This document shows positions 49,077 through 61,168 of a DNA stretch of 64,000 nt, in pieces (position 1 is the stretch's first letter; each line of letters begins with the position of its first letter). The position numbers were made by a program, and so were the translations under genes. The stretch comes from Hedera helix (lineage: Eukaryota; Streptophyta; Magnoliopsida; Apiales; Araliaceae), in assembly GCA_947179155.2 (NCBI GenBank), contig OX359281.1:42629467-42693466 (forward strand), in the 5' to 3' direction. Below the pieces are notes generated by a model. The model was not told the DNA's origin. It saw only the letters and a program-made list of their open reading frames with translations, and did no database searches.

Positions 49077-52000
49077 TTATTTTGTGCACAACGGAGAGCA
49101 GAGAACTAGCCTGTGAATTCCGTGCTATAAACTCTTACATAAAGTATATTACGCATTTTAGCCTATGTATTGTACAACGTACCAACCGAAACCATCCATG
49201 TTCCTAGTAACACTGTAATTGACAGCGCTCAAACAATTGCTTTTAACGGTTCTCCCATGTCTTTTTTGGTTATTTTCTTCTTCTATTTCTCCCCCTCTTT
49301 TTTTTGCAGTATCTGGACTGTTTAGTAGTGATGAGGGAGCTCAAGAGAATGTGCTAACTGGAGTGGGTTTGCTAGCCGGTTCAACAATCATTCATCTCAC
49401 CTTAATTTGGGGAACTTGTCTATACATAGGCAGACAAATTTTTTCTTCTAATTCTAATTTTAGTCCTTCTGCCGGCTCAAATTCTGCAGAAACTGAACAG
49501 AAAAAATCACTATCGCGATGGACCGGTTCGTTTGCTTCATATACCCCTTCCCTTATTCATTGGATAAGTCTACATAAATAACATTTAAACACTACATTCA
49601 TCTTAATCATTAACGAATTTTAATGTCATGCCCTACTTTTTAATGGTTAAGATGAATGTAGGGCCCGTTCAGGAGTGACTTTTTTTTTTTGACTTAAAAT
49701 TAAAATTTTAGTCGATTTATAAGTTAAAATTTTAGTAAATTTATAAGTAAAAGTGTTCGGCATCATTTTTACTTATAAGTCGGGAATTATAAGTAATAGT
49801 TGTGGATGTGTTCGGATAATAATGACTTATAAGTTAAAATAAAATGTTAAGATTACTAAAATAACCTCAAAGGAAATAACATGTTAAAATAAAAGAGGGC
49901 AAAATGGACATTTCAATAGGTTTGACCAAAACTTAAAAAATGACTTATAAGTTGACTTATAAGTTCCAAACGAACACTTTTTTAGCAAAACCAACTTATA
50001 AGTTGGGTTGACCAACTTATAAGTTGGCGCCGAACAGGCCCGTAGTATTTGAATGTTGTGCACTTTTACTTATACTTATTCATTTGTATAAAAGTTGAAA
50101 TGGACTAACGTTATTTTTGGAGTGAAAGCCAATTTATATCAAATGGTAGCTATAGAGATCTTGAACCCTTCATTGCAAGATCTAACCGTCAGGATTTAAA
50201 AAGAAAAAAAAAACGAGAACGTCCGCAGCACTACGTTGCACAGGGAAAGTTGCCTTATTGTTAATTTCAAATTAATAATTAAATTCTTTCCTTCTACAAC
50301 ACTGTAGTGCGGTAGTTAAGTTGGTCCGTAACACAGTGGTGTTGCGACAGCCCTATCTTTTTAAAATCCTGACCGTCAGATCCTGCAATAGATGCACAAG
50401 AGATCTGGTTGCCGCTTTATGTCCGAACTATGGATCTGTACTGCTAACAACCAGAAATGTGTAAGCAACCTTATTCTTTATCTAATTCATATTCTTTTAT
50501 GCAGATTTTGGTGTGGTTACAGATTCAGAGACTAGTTATGCAGCTGGAATTATGCTTCTTTCACTCGTACCATTTATACTCATACTAATCCCAAAAATTT
50601 TAGGCGTACAATATGCTTCTGAGGGTTATAAGATTGACATTTTAATCACTCTTATTGTTTCGGTTATCTCCTTACTTGGGTACTTCTACTTTCAGGTATT
50701 AAACTTATTTGCAGATGAAAAAATTATATTAGCATTCTAACATTTTCTTCACAGTTTTGAAATTTAAATTCTTGTTTTTCGTCTATTTTGTAGATTTCTA
50801 ATAGTCCGATACAAAAGAGGCGATTGGAATATCTGGAAGTTGAACATCAGACCCATTTATTAGCTGTGATAAACCATGTGCAGGAATACATATCAGAAGA
50901 AAGGCTACTCGATGAGTTTGGTGCACCAAATGAAAGTGCTATAGAAAGGTCTGTTTTATAAACATTTTTTTGTCGATATTGAATAAGAGATAGTAAAAAA
51001 GGGACCCGTAAATTATTATTCTATTTTATTATTTTTTAATTACACGGTAATCGTAATCCATATCTGACATGATATTAATCATCATATAAATCATTTTCCC
51101 TATTTTAAACAACTTTGTTTTTCCTCTTTTAACGTATGAAGCTTTGAAAATGTGTTCTGATAAATATTATTTTTGATCACACCGCAGGCTATTTAAGAAG
51201 ATAGATAAGAATGGCGATGATCACTTGTCCGTGACTGAACTTACAGAACTTTTCAACAAAATTAAATTTAGTAATACAGCTTTGAATAGGGAAAAAGTGA
51301 TGGAAAATTTTCTAAAAGATCTTGACCATAATGGAGATGAGCAAATCAGTTGGGACGAATTTAAACCTACATTTAAGAAATGGCTTCAAGAGACGATGTG
51401 TGCAATGGATGAACCGATCAATCATTCTCACCGATCAGGAAAACCAATCAAGCATTTAGATGAGGTGATCCTCTCATTATAATTATGTCACGTTTTGATT
51501 GAAGTAATGGAATTAACTTAATACTAATAGAGACGGAAATGGGATTAAGATTGGAATTAAATGAATCATTCACAAACCCCTAAGAAATGAAAATTATCAA
51601 TTTGGCAGAAACTGGAATTGTTTATTTCAATTCAATTGAGCAACCAAACATGTTTTGTTTCAATTCATATGAACGAGGCATTCTATCCACATTTGATTCT
51701 TGAAATCCAAACGCAACTACAGAATGTTGATCGGATCATAGATTAAAATCGAGTATTTTGATGGTTGATTTTTACTTACATGGATACTTGTACAGTACTT
51801 GTTATTTGGTTTAAGATCCCTCAAATGTGTTTTGCAGGCTATCCATCAAGTGATTGAAGAACAAGAAAAGATGAAGCACCTAAAAAAAGAAATTATCAAA
51901 CAGGTTCCAATAGTTAAGGCAGAAGATGGAACACCTGATGAATCTACCATAAGAAAGTAAGGACAAGTAATTGGTTGAAATCATCTTTGGTAGAACAAAA

Positions 52001-54166
52001 TTTAACCCTTATGTTGGGCTGAATTACAGACCTGTCACTCTAAGTTATCAACCATTTTAAAGTAGTCCCTCAATTACCAAATTAAACACTTGCCTCGTTA
52101 TAATTGTCAGTTAGTGTCAATCTTAATTTTTGAGTTAATTTTTTCATAATTTCGAGTTGCGTGCTAATCATTCACCTGTTTAATGATGCTATCTTTGTCA
52201 TTTATTGATGTAAAATACCCCATTCTCGTGACTAACACGTTAACTATATGAACTGGGTATTTTATATCGTCATATGACAAAGAAACTTTCATGAAATATG
52301 TGCATGACTAGCACATGACACGAAATTGGGAAGAAAAAAAAAATCAACCCAAAGAAAAAAAATGATATTAAGTAGCAATTATAGGGAGGCAAGTGTTCAC
52401 TTTGTAATTTAGGGGATAAATTGAAATAGCTAGCAACTTGTATTCAGCTGCTGCTTCTTTTTTTTTGGTTCATCAAGCTCATGAGTGTTTTCAAAGTTCA
52501 ATTGTTGAATATAATCAAGCTATTGAATTTTCAGGTTGCTTGAAAAACTTGACGTCGACAAAAATAATACCATATCACGATCAGAACTGAAAATTTTGAT
52601 CTCAGATTTCAACTTTGGGAAGATGCCTATGGGTGAAGATGAAGTAGTGGTGAAAATAATGGAAGATCTCGATATAGATGGAGATAATGAGATTAATGTC
52701 GAAGAATTCACAAAAGGATATAAAAGATGGATCAATTCGCTTGCCGTTGATGACTACCAAGTAAGGCGCCATTAATTGATTATAGCTTCTTCTAGTATTC
52801 CCAGCTTTGGGAAATTGGACTAGTTTAATAACTGCTTCTGCTTCTATTTCTTTCTTTTTTTCTTTTTTCTTTTTTTTTTTTTTGAAATCAGCAGTAAAAA
52901 ACGTAGTTTGCTAATTGTTTTTGAGTCTGAAAAATGGAAGCAAAACCTCCTTTTGGTAGCAAAAAAGTGAAAACATGCATCCTTCTGAGCCTAAATATAA
53001 CTATAGATGAATTGTCAAATTTGTTGATAAATTGCTTAAATACTCTGAAGTAAATGACTGATAATGCAGGTGGACAAGTCTCCAGGGGCATGGGCAAAGG
53101 CCATACTGCTATTGGTGCTTGGAATAGCTATGTTAGCAGTGTTAGCTGAGCCTCTTGTACACACTGTTCAGAAATTCTCAGCATCTGCAAATATACCATC
53201 CTTCTATTCCTCTTTTGTTTTAGTTCCTCTAGCTACAACTGCTAGAACAGCAATTTCAGCTATTCGAGCTGCTAAACAGAAGATACCAAAAAACACTTCT
53301 TTGACATTTTCTGAGGTTTGTCCATCCTTTTCTTCACACACAATACTACCTACATTTTACAGAAAGAGTTCCACTTGAAAAGTTTATGAATATTAAGGAT
53401 ATATTTTAGTTCCATTTATAACTTTAAAAACTCTAAAATACAAAAGTCACCCCTACGTTTGTGCCCATGTTAAGTTTTCGTCCTTGAGTTTTACTAATTA
53501 ACAAATCACTCTCTCAAAGTAAAATTATTAGTACAAAATTGTACCTTTTAAGGTATAACTGCAGTGCAAAACTGATGCAAACGGTATAACTTTGTACTAC
53601 TAATTGTACTACAATTTAGTGACTTGTGTTATATATTCAAATACCATATCTAAGGTTTACAGTTTTGCATTTTAGTCTCCAAACAATTAAAAGCTGCTTA
53701 GTTTAGTTAGATGGTATTATAAAAAAATTATGATGTTAAACCTGAGAATTTTGTGTTATTTTATGTTACTTTAACCAAAAAATATACTCTTTTCATTCGG
53801 GGAAAGAACCTGACAAATAAGACCTAATTTTTGCGGAAGGAAGCGACTATTATTATTAGAAAACAATTTATGTTCTTGATAGCTGATTGGAATATTGAAT
53901 TCTATATTTTACTGCAGATATATGATGGAGTGTTCATGAACAATGTTCTTGGATTTTCTGTTCTTCTATCGATTGTATATTTTCGTGGCTTGACATGGCA
54001 TTTCTCCACTGAAGTGATGACGATGTTCGTCGTTTGTGCCATAATGGGACTTATTGCAGCTTTCAGATCAAAGTTCCCAGTTTGGGTTATGTTTATCGCA
54101 TACCTGCTCTATCCATTATCTTTGATCCTGGTTTATGTTGTTGACAATTACTTCTGGTTGCCCTAA
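47954..54166 (+). CDS. NCL: Sodium/calcium exchanger NCL-type protein with EF-hands
   Basis: A membrane cation exchanger thought to move Ca2+ against Na+ or H+, with its own Ca2+ sensors. Nine exons: 47954-48335, 49310-49525, 50505-50695, 50794-50948, 51188-51464, 51838-51956, 52535-52760, 53070-53315, 53918-54166. Phases agree and give 686 aa. A signal peptide (about 1-20) precedes the first exchanger (alpha-1) repeat with GTGYFGASAFPVI and LPEPLILLVSGLF. The central cytosolic part has four EF-hand loops: 321-332 (DKNGDDHLSVTE), 361-372 (DHNGDEQISWDE), 453-464 (DVDKNNTISRSE) and 493-504 (DIDGDNEINVEE). All keep acidic positions 1 and 12. The alpha-2 half follows with AEPLVHTV, IPSFYSSFVLVPLATTART and several membrane segments to the end. 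The second copy of the repeat usually reads PLATNAR, so the T is a small departure. Introns carry several MITEs. Confidence 0.92.
49037..49072. repeat. (TA)n microsatellite in NCL-type intron 1
   Basis: About 17 TA units lie some 240 bases before the exon 2 acceptor. Confidence 0.9.
49580..50057. repeat. Older palindrome split by a MITE, NCL-type intron 2
   Basis: The left arm (49580-49613, with CTACATTCATCTTAAT) is complementary to a right arm found in two pieces, 49640-49660 and 50045-50057. The pieces are separated by a 381-base MITE and its duplicated GTA. With the insert ignored, the arms pair over 34 bases with 3-4 mismatches around a 26-base loop. Confidence 0.8.
49658..50044. mobile_element. 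Nested MITE (49661-50041) with GTA target duplication
   Basis: It begins GGGCCCGTTCAGG and its opposite end, on the other strand, begins GGGCCTGTTCGGCGCC. GTA stands on both sides (49658-49660 and 50042-50044). The body has many copies of GACTTATAAGTT and its variants. A 3-bp duplication and GGGCC ends suggest a Tourist-like (PIF/Harbinger) element, although GTA departs from the usual TWA. There is no transposase. Confidence 0.85.
50145..50413. mobile_element. Foldback MITE, NCL-type intron 2
   Basis: The left arm with AAGATCTAACCGTCAGGATT and the reverse complement of the right arm with GGATCTGACGGTCAGGATT pair over about 50 bases, both running into an A-rich AAAAAGA. The ~150-base interior holds GCAGCACTACGTTGCAC and an imperfect counterpart with CACAGTGGTGTTGCGAC. 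The ends are approximate. It ends 91 bases before the exon 3 acceptor. Confidence 0.7.
52018..52448. mobile_element. Full-length MITE family 'B', NCL-type intron 6
   Basis: The left end GCTGAATTACAG and the right end GTATTCAGC are complementary. Imperfect inverted arms of about 150 bases include AACACTTGCCTC, TATAATTG and ATTTCG[AT]G segments on both sides. Shorter, related fragments lie at 29640 and 32860. The element ends 87 bases before the exon 7 acceptor. Confidence 0.75.
53430..53676. mobile_element. Diverged MITE family 'C' copy, NCL-type intron 8
   Basis: The right end, TTTTGCATTTTAGTC, is the same as in the GLR intron 3 element. The left end, CTCTAAAATACAAAAGTCA, is a degraded counterpart. 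The interior has TAGTACAAAATTGTACC and its inverted form. Confidence 0.6.
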
Positions 54167-57100
54167 AATTACTTGGAATGTGTAGGTGTAAAAGCTATTG
54201 TAACATCATGATTGTTATAGGCATTGCTGAGGTTTATAGTTCAAAATAAAGTGATTTTAATAAATTTGCCAATGCATTTATTTTATTGGTCTTGGTATTT
54301 GTAATACTGACTTGTGAAGTTTGAATGAAAACTAAATCCGTTAGCTATCCCAAAAGCATGCACTTGAGTTATTTTGGCTTATTACCAGATTTGGACCAAA
54401 AAAGTCATGGCTATTGATAATAAATTAGTTGCCACCTTCATAATCCCACCTCCGATGGGATCCGTCGAACCGGATGGTATTTCTTTACACTTGTCAAATT
54501 CAGCTAGGCTTCAAATATAAATTATAAGAACAAGCCCGCCCGTCTTCGACCTTGTTTGTTTTCCCTATATATTGGTTTTCTTGGATAACGTCCATGGGTC
54601 TTGTATTGAATTGTTTTTGTGCATTTCAGGCATGTTAATGGTGGAGGCAGGTGAATAGAAATAGATTTATGAAAAAATACCCAATAAAAAACAATAGTGT
54701 ATCAAACACATAAAAATACAATGTAATATGAAATCTTATGGAGAGATTCCATTCTAAGTTTTCTAAATGATTTTTACTATTCCTTTAGTTACCATCAAAA
54801 TATTGCTTCTTTCATCTCAATTTTCGATCTGTTTTGGTCATCAGTTTGGCCAAGCCCTCATCGGTGGCGGCGTCTCTGGATTAATTTGTATATTTGTTGG
54901 TTCGGTGTTTGTGGTCTTTATGATGTTTGGCCGAATCTGTTCCGATTGAAGTCACTTGTTTGGCTAGATTCCTCATCTCAAGTGGTCTATCCATATTTAG
55001 AGTTATGGCTATTAATGCTTTGTTTAGCAGGAGGAACCATTCGAATTTGGGTCTATGAAAATTAATTTTGGGAAGGAAGTAATTAAAAGAAAGTAAAAAA
55101 AAAGCCAGGTCAGCTTTTAAAACCAAATAAAAATGTCACACAATCATTTCATAACATTCAGTCATATATAAATGGATTTATATAATTGTAGGAGCCAACA
55201 ATGTTAATGAAATGAATCCTAGTCTGTTAGATTTTGAATATCGATCAAATCCGTAGTATTAGCCAGTGTTACCTGGGAGGCTGTAATGCCCTTTGTTTCG
55301 GGTCGTAAATGAATACATAGTACATTACATAGTTACAACGCGCGCATGTTAGAATATCTTTATATGAGCGGTTATAGTTAAGATTTTAAAAAAATTTAAA
55401 TATAATAAATCTAAGTTCTACAGAATAGTTTTAGTTGAATTAAGAAGTTGATTGTTTTATAAATAATTTTGTAAAATGTGATGTTGTTTGAATATTCAAT
55501 ACTAAGTTAAGTTAAGACAGTGACATTCTGCAATTATATGTAAAACGACAAAGAGAATTTTTAATACTCTTATTTAGAATTTAAGTATGTAAAAATACCG
55601 TATTTAGATATATAAGTACCAATACGCAATACATAAACTCAATGAGAATATCTAATCACTCTTGTATCAGCCTATCAATGCGACCATTTAAAAACTAGTT
55701 TTTGTTTGATAAAGAACGAACCCATTAATTAGTACATATGCATATTGAAATGCAGACTCATACTTTGAAAACTGACATGAACTTGCTGATATATATATAG
55801 CTGGCATGCATACTAGAAAGATGTGATGACTCATAGTCTGTTTAGTTGTGATGCAACCAAGGGACATAGAATCTAAAACTTGTTGGCTGGCCTATAGTGA
55901 ATTCTGTTTGATTATGAACAAACTCATTATTTCTTCTCTACCCATAAACCACCGAGATGTAATCAAAGATTTGGACTTTCATACTCGGACCCATAAAATT
56001 GACTTAATTTGATTTTTTTAATTTAAATTAATTATTTTTATAATCAAAATTTATGCTATTTTTTTTTAAAATATAAAGAAAAAAATTATAACCGTAAAAA
56101 ACTATATCGAATTTACTATTAATTCCAGTTGTTCATGAGTTAAAAATTTTAAATAACTATGTTTATTTATTAATCTTTAAAATCATCGCTTTGACTTGAA
56201 AAATTAAACTAAACCAGTCCTGAGGGAGTACTGTTTATTGAGCCTCTGATACCAAGTGAGAATGAAATCTATAGAAGAAAAGGTTAACGAGGGACATATT
56301 TTTATCTTGCGAGTCAAAAGGAGAGGTTTACCAAATATTTCTAGATATATTACATCATTAAAATTCTAAATCTAGTGGATAATGTGGTAAACTGTTAAAT
56401 TAATATCATTATTTCAGTTACAACCATCTTAGCCATCTTCTATTTATTTATTTGAAAAAAAATACTCAACTTCTTTTAATTCCAGTTATTAATTAAGAAT
56501 TGCACCGATAAATTATTAATTACTTGACGTATTAATTTTGAAGGACTTATAACTTCAATATATAATTTTTTTACATCATAATACGTGAGATTTGGTAGCT
56601 TAATTAAATCTTTAAAGCATTTTTGCTGAGATTATTATATCAACGTAATACAACATGATCCTGCTTTATCTAATGTATTAACAGGATGCATTGGACTATG
56701 TATCATACACAATTGAGCTTATAACTCATGAAATGCTTAACTTATTGCGGTATGAATCCCTCTCTTGTATCATCCATAATTAATTAAATATAAACTCGAA
56801 TTTTACTTGTAGGTTAGTACCACTTCAAAGTTATATGTAAGCTTGAACTCGGGTTATATAGCAACATAGTTTGTCAGGAAACACTATCAACCACTTTCCA
56901 CTGCATCTCACTTTTTTTTATTTACTTTAATTTAATTTATTTGTATTAACTTTTAACGGCATTCAATGCTCTATTACTGTTAATAGTCATGAGCCAGGTT
57001 CTAATTAATTAGTACTTTACTTGACTTATTGAGCTTTAAGCTTATTGAATGTACACTGAAACTAAATTTAATTACAACAATTTAACATAAAATCACCTTA

Positions 57101-58310
57101 CAAATGCATAAAACCAGAAATAGAAATAAAATATCATATCCCAGAAGCCACCCAAAAATCATCCAGTACAATAAAGTAAAATATCATTGAGTAATGACAC
57201 TCAACGATTTAAAAGCATCCAGAAATATAAAGTAAATATCATTGAGTAAATATCGTCGATGGTGAGTTTTTTGATATTGTTCTGAATGACCATATGGACC
57301 GACCAAACTTCAAACTTGCTCCTACTCCAAATGATCCAAACAAAGTAGCAATCAAACACAGAGTAAAATGGAATGAATTTTACTTATAACATTAACTCAA
57401 GTAGTAATAAAATACCCTCCAACGGTTATGTCCGAAAAATTATTCTATGGTCCTGGACATGGTCGATCACGTGGTGCCTCAGGACCACTGAATAACTTTT
57501 TGTTATGTTCTCCACTACCCCTAACAATAACCATTTTACCCCCTAACAACTATAAACGCTAGTTTTTGAAGGGTATTTTGGATATTTTTTTTATTGTATG
57601 AAACATCTACAAATACAACCCATACCATTTTTATCACACATCTTTCTCAACTATATTATGTGCTCTCCCTACTCATAAGTTCAACAATTCAATTCTCAAG
57701 GTTAACTAGCCAATACTGTCATGTTTAATAATTTCCGTGTTTGAAATTTGAAGTTAATTCTAATTTTGTAAGTTTGTTAAATTAATTTTGTGACCAAATT
57801 CCTCAATTTGGTAACATATATTTGGTATTGTTTATAGTTTTTATTCGTTAACTAATAAAAATTTGGCATTTATAATTTTCACTTGTTGCACATCTGATTA
57901 TAGTCATGTGGTTGGACATATTTTTGTTGCGTTTATAATTTAAATTGTTGCATATCTAATTTATATCTATTGCATATCTGTTTATTATTTGTTAAGTATT
58001 TTACTTAATTTCATAAATGGAAAGTTCATTAGAAGAAGAAAAAAACTAAGTTTTATTCAAAAAATAAATCTAGCAAGCCTTAAATTAACATCAATACTCA
58101 AGAAAATACTCCATTCGTTTTCAATTATAAAATCAATATTGATTTTTTAAAAATAAATTTGAAATATTTTTAAATTGAGATGATTCATATAAATTTTAAA
58201 TAATCATGTTAATTTTTAGTTTGAAAATGACTTTCATATTTTAAATTTGCCTGCCTTTGTTTTTAATACTCAACAAAATTAGAGGAACGTTTGAATTTAC
58301 CTGCTATTTT
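54167..58310. other. Intergenic, no gene recognised
   Basis: AT-rich sequence with the 3' UTRs of both neighbours at its ends. A GC-richer stretch near 54800-54990 has a 60-codon frame with hydrophobic residues, but it resembles no family I know and shows no splice context. No element with clear borders was found. Confidence 0.5.
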
Positions 58311-61097
58311 TTAATCTTTCTTCGAAAGAAAAGGTGCTTCCAGTTCTGTCGATGCTCGAAACAATTTGTCCTTCTCCATGTTACTCTCTCTCTTAAACGT
58401 GCTTTTAATTTTGTTGAGTCTAGCCGCTGCGTCTGCTATGCTAATCCTTTCCGCAGGTGAATTTGTCGAACAATTCATGGCCAATTCCAAGATGGATGAC
58501 ACACATTGCAGCTTCACAGATGACTGCTCCTCCTCCTCGTCCTTTTCTATCAAATTGGTATCTACGACTTGAATTAATGAACCATGTAAGCCTTCATTCA
58601 CCCAACTTCTCAAGTTTTTTTCACCGAAAAATATTTCATCCGTTGGCCTCTTCCTTGTGAATGTTTCCATAATCATAACACCATAACTATAGACATCACC
58701 TTCGACCGATACAATTCCTTCTGTTCCATATTCTGTGCGAGACATGAACATGGATTTCAAATTCAGTTAGTTTAATTTCTCAAATAGAATAGAAAGTTTA
58801 ACTTGAATTGAAACTGTCAACATTATTACCTGGGGCCATGTATCCAATTGTTCCCAAGGTCTTGGTCTGTGTCATATTCTCTTCTTCACCTAAGAGTTTT
58901 GCAATACCAAAATCACAAACATGTGCAACCATATCTTCATCAAGCAGGACGTTGCTAGGCTTCAAATCACAGTGAACAATTGGCGTTGTAAGACCGTGAT
59001 GTAGATATTCTAAGGCTGACGCCACGTCTATCATTATGTTTATCCGCTGCAGAATATCTAAACAATTGTTATGCGAGTACAACAAATTCTCGAGGCTCCC
59101 ATTAGGCATGTATTCTAATACCAAGGCTTTGAAAGTCAAATTTGTGCAACTGGTGATGATTTTTGTAAGATTCCGATGACGAATACCACTCAGCAATTCA
59201 CATTCAACGTCAAAACTCTTTAATGCTCCTCCGGATTGCACACTGAAAACCTTCACCGCAATATCAATTCCACTTGGAAGTGTTCCTTTATAAACTGAAC
59301 CCACACCACCTTTACCAATTAGGTTGCTTTCACAAAATCCATCGGTTGCTTGAAAAAGTTCATGGTGCGTAATCCTTCTCCAAGAACTAGATAACGAATT
59401 ATCTTGGGTTAGTAATCTGATTTTCATTCTTCGCTTTATTCTCATCACAATTATCAGTGTCAATGCAAGGATTGCTACTGTTATTGATGGCAAAATATAT
59501 TTAAGTAGAGACACAAATTTTGAATGTGATTGTTGGAGAGTTTTGGTTTTGCATAGCTGGACTTGCAGACGAGGGGCACCACATAGCGCATCATTTTGCA
59601 TAAACGATTGGAATGTGAAGTTTGCAAATTTTCCTCCAGTAGGAATTTCTCCTTGCAACCTATTGAAAGACACGTTGAAAAATTGGAGGTATCTGAGTGC
59701 CTCCAAGGACTTGGGAATACCTCCAGACAAATTGTTGTTAGATAGATCCAAGAATTCCAAGCTTATCAAGTTGCCTAATGTTTGAGGAATGGATCCCTGC
59801 AGTTTATTATGTGCCAAGGAAAGAGAACTAAGCATTTGTGCTCCTCCAATGGTGCTTGGAATAGAACCTGATAACTGATTCCATGATAAGCTGATTTCTG
59901 TTATGACCTTTAAATTTTGAATTTCCATTGGCACATAGCCACTCAGCAAATTTGAGGACAGGTTTAGAGCCAAAAGATCTTTAAGGCTCCACAAGGTCGA
60001 CGGTATGGTGGAAGTCAATTTGTTGGAGTCCAAGTATAGCCTTCTCAAAGATTTAAGGTCTCCCAAGCATTGTGGTATTGATCCATAGAGCTTGTTATCG
60101 CTTAAATACAAGTCTCCCATGTTACTTAACTGACAAATGTCATTGGGAATCAATCCTTCAAGTTTATTGTGTTCAAGATACAAACGTTCCAAATTTTGTA
60201 GTCCTCCGACTGTTGGTGGAATGGGTCCTGTCAACTCGTTGCTATCCAAATATATGCCCTCTAATCTGCTCAAATTTCCAATTCCGGAGGGAATCTCACC
60301 CTTAAGTTTGCATCCAAATGCATCAAACAAGTGGAGAGAAGTTGAGAGATTTCCTACCGATGTTGGGAGGACACCATTCAGCTGATTTAGAGATAATGAT
60401 AATATTTCCAAATATCGACAGTTTGTTAAAGAAGAAATGAATTTTAATTCTAAACTAGAAGATTCCCTCGTCAGATTATTTTCTCCTAGAATGAGCCGCC
60501 GCAGGAGTCTCAAATTTCCAATTGTGTCGGGTATAGAACCACTGAATGAGTTGGTGCTCAAGGATAGAACGACAAGTTTAGAAGCATTTGAAAGAGAGCT
60601 TAGAATTGTTCCGCTGAGTTTGTTGCCGCCTAGGTAAAGCTGTTCAAGATTGGGAAGCCAAAGTCCAGTGCTTGACGGGAGTTGCCCTGAAAATTGATTC
60701 TCAGTCAAGTCAATCACCTTCATTGTTGACATATTGAAGATTTGGAATGGAATGAGGCCGGTGAGGCTGCTCTCGGGGAGATTCAACGTCTCGAGATTCA
60801 AGTTTCCAATCTCATCCGGTATTGAACCTGAACTAATTGAAACACCGTGCATAATTAATCAATATTTAACCTACCTAGAGTTATTTCTATGTGCTGCAAG
60901 CGAATAATGTCCAGTTAGAATGGACGTTATGCTGTTCTCTTTTTTATTTAACTTGGGACATAGCATATGCCATAATGAAAAGAGAAAGGAAGAAAAAAAC
61001 ATCTGACAGTGATCCAAGCTTCTTAATTAACCATAGCAATCCTAGAATATTATACGTTAAAACAATCACGTTATTAATATAACACTAGGCATAGGAA

Positions 61098-61168
<71 letters not shown>

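Noticed and set aside
54767..54949. 60-residue hydrophobic frame after the NCL-type gene
   Set aside because: Too short, no family resemblance, and no promoter or splice context; the hydrophobicity is typical of T-rich DNA.
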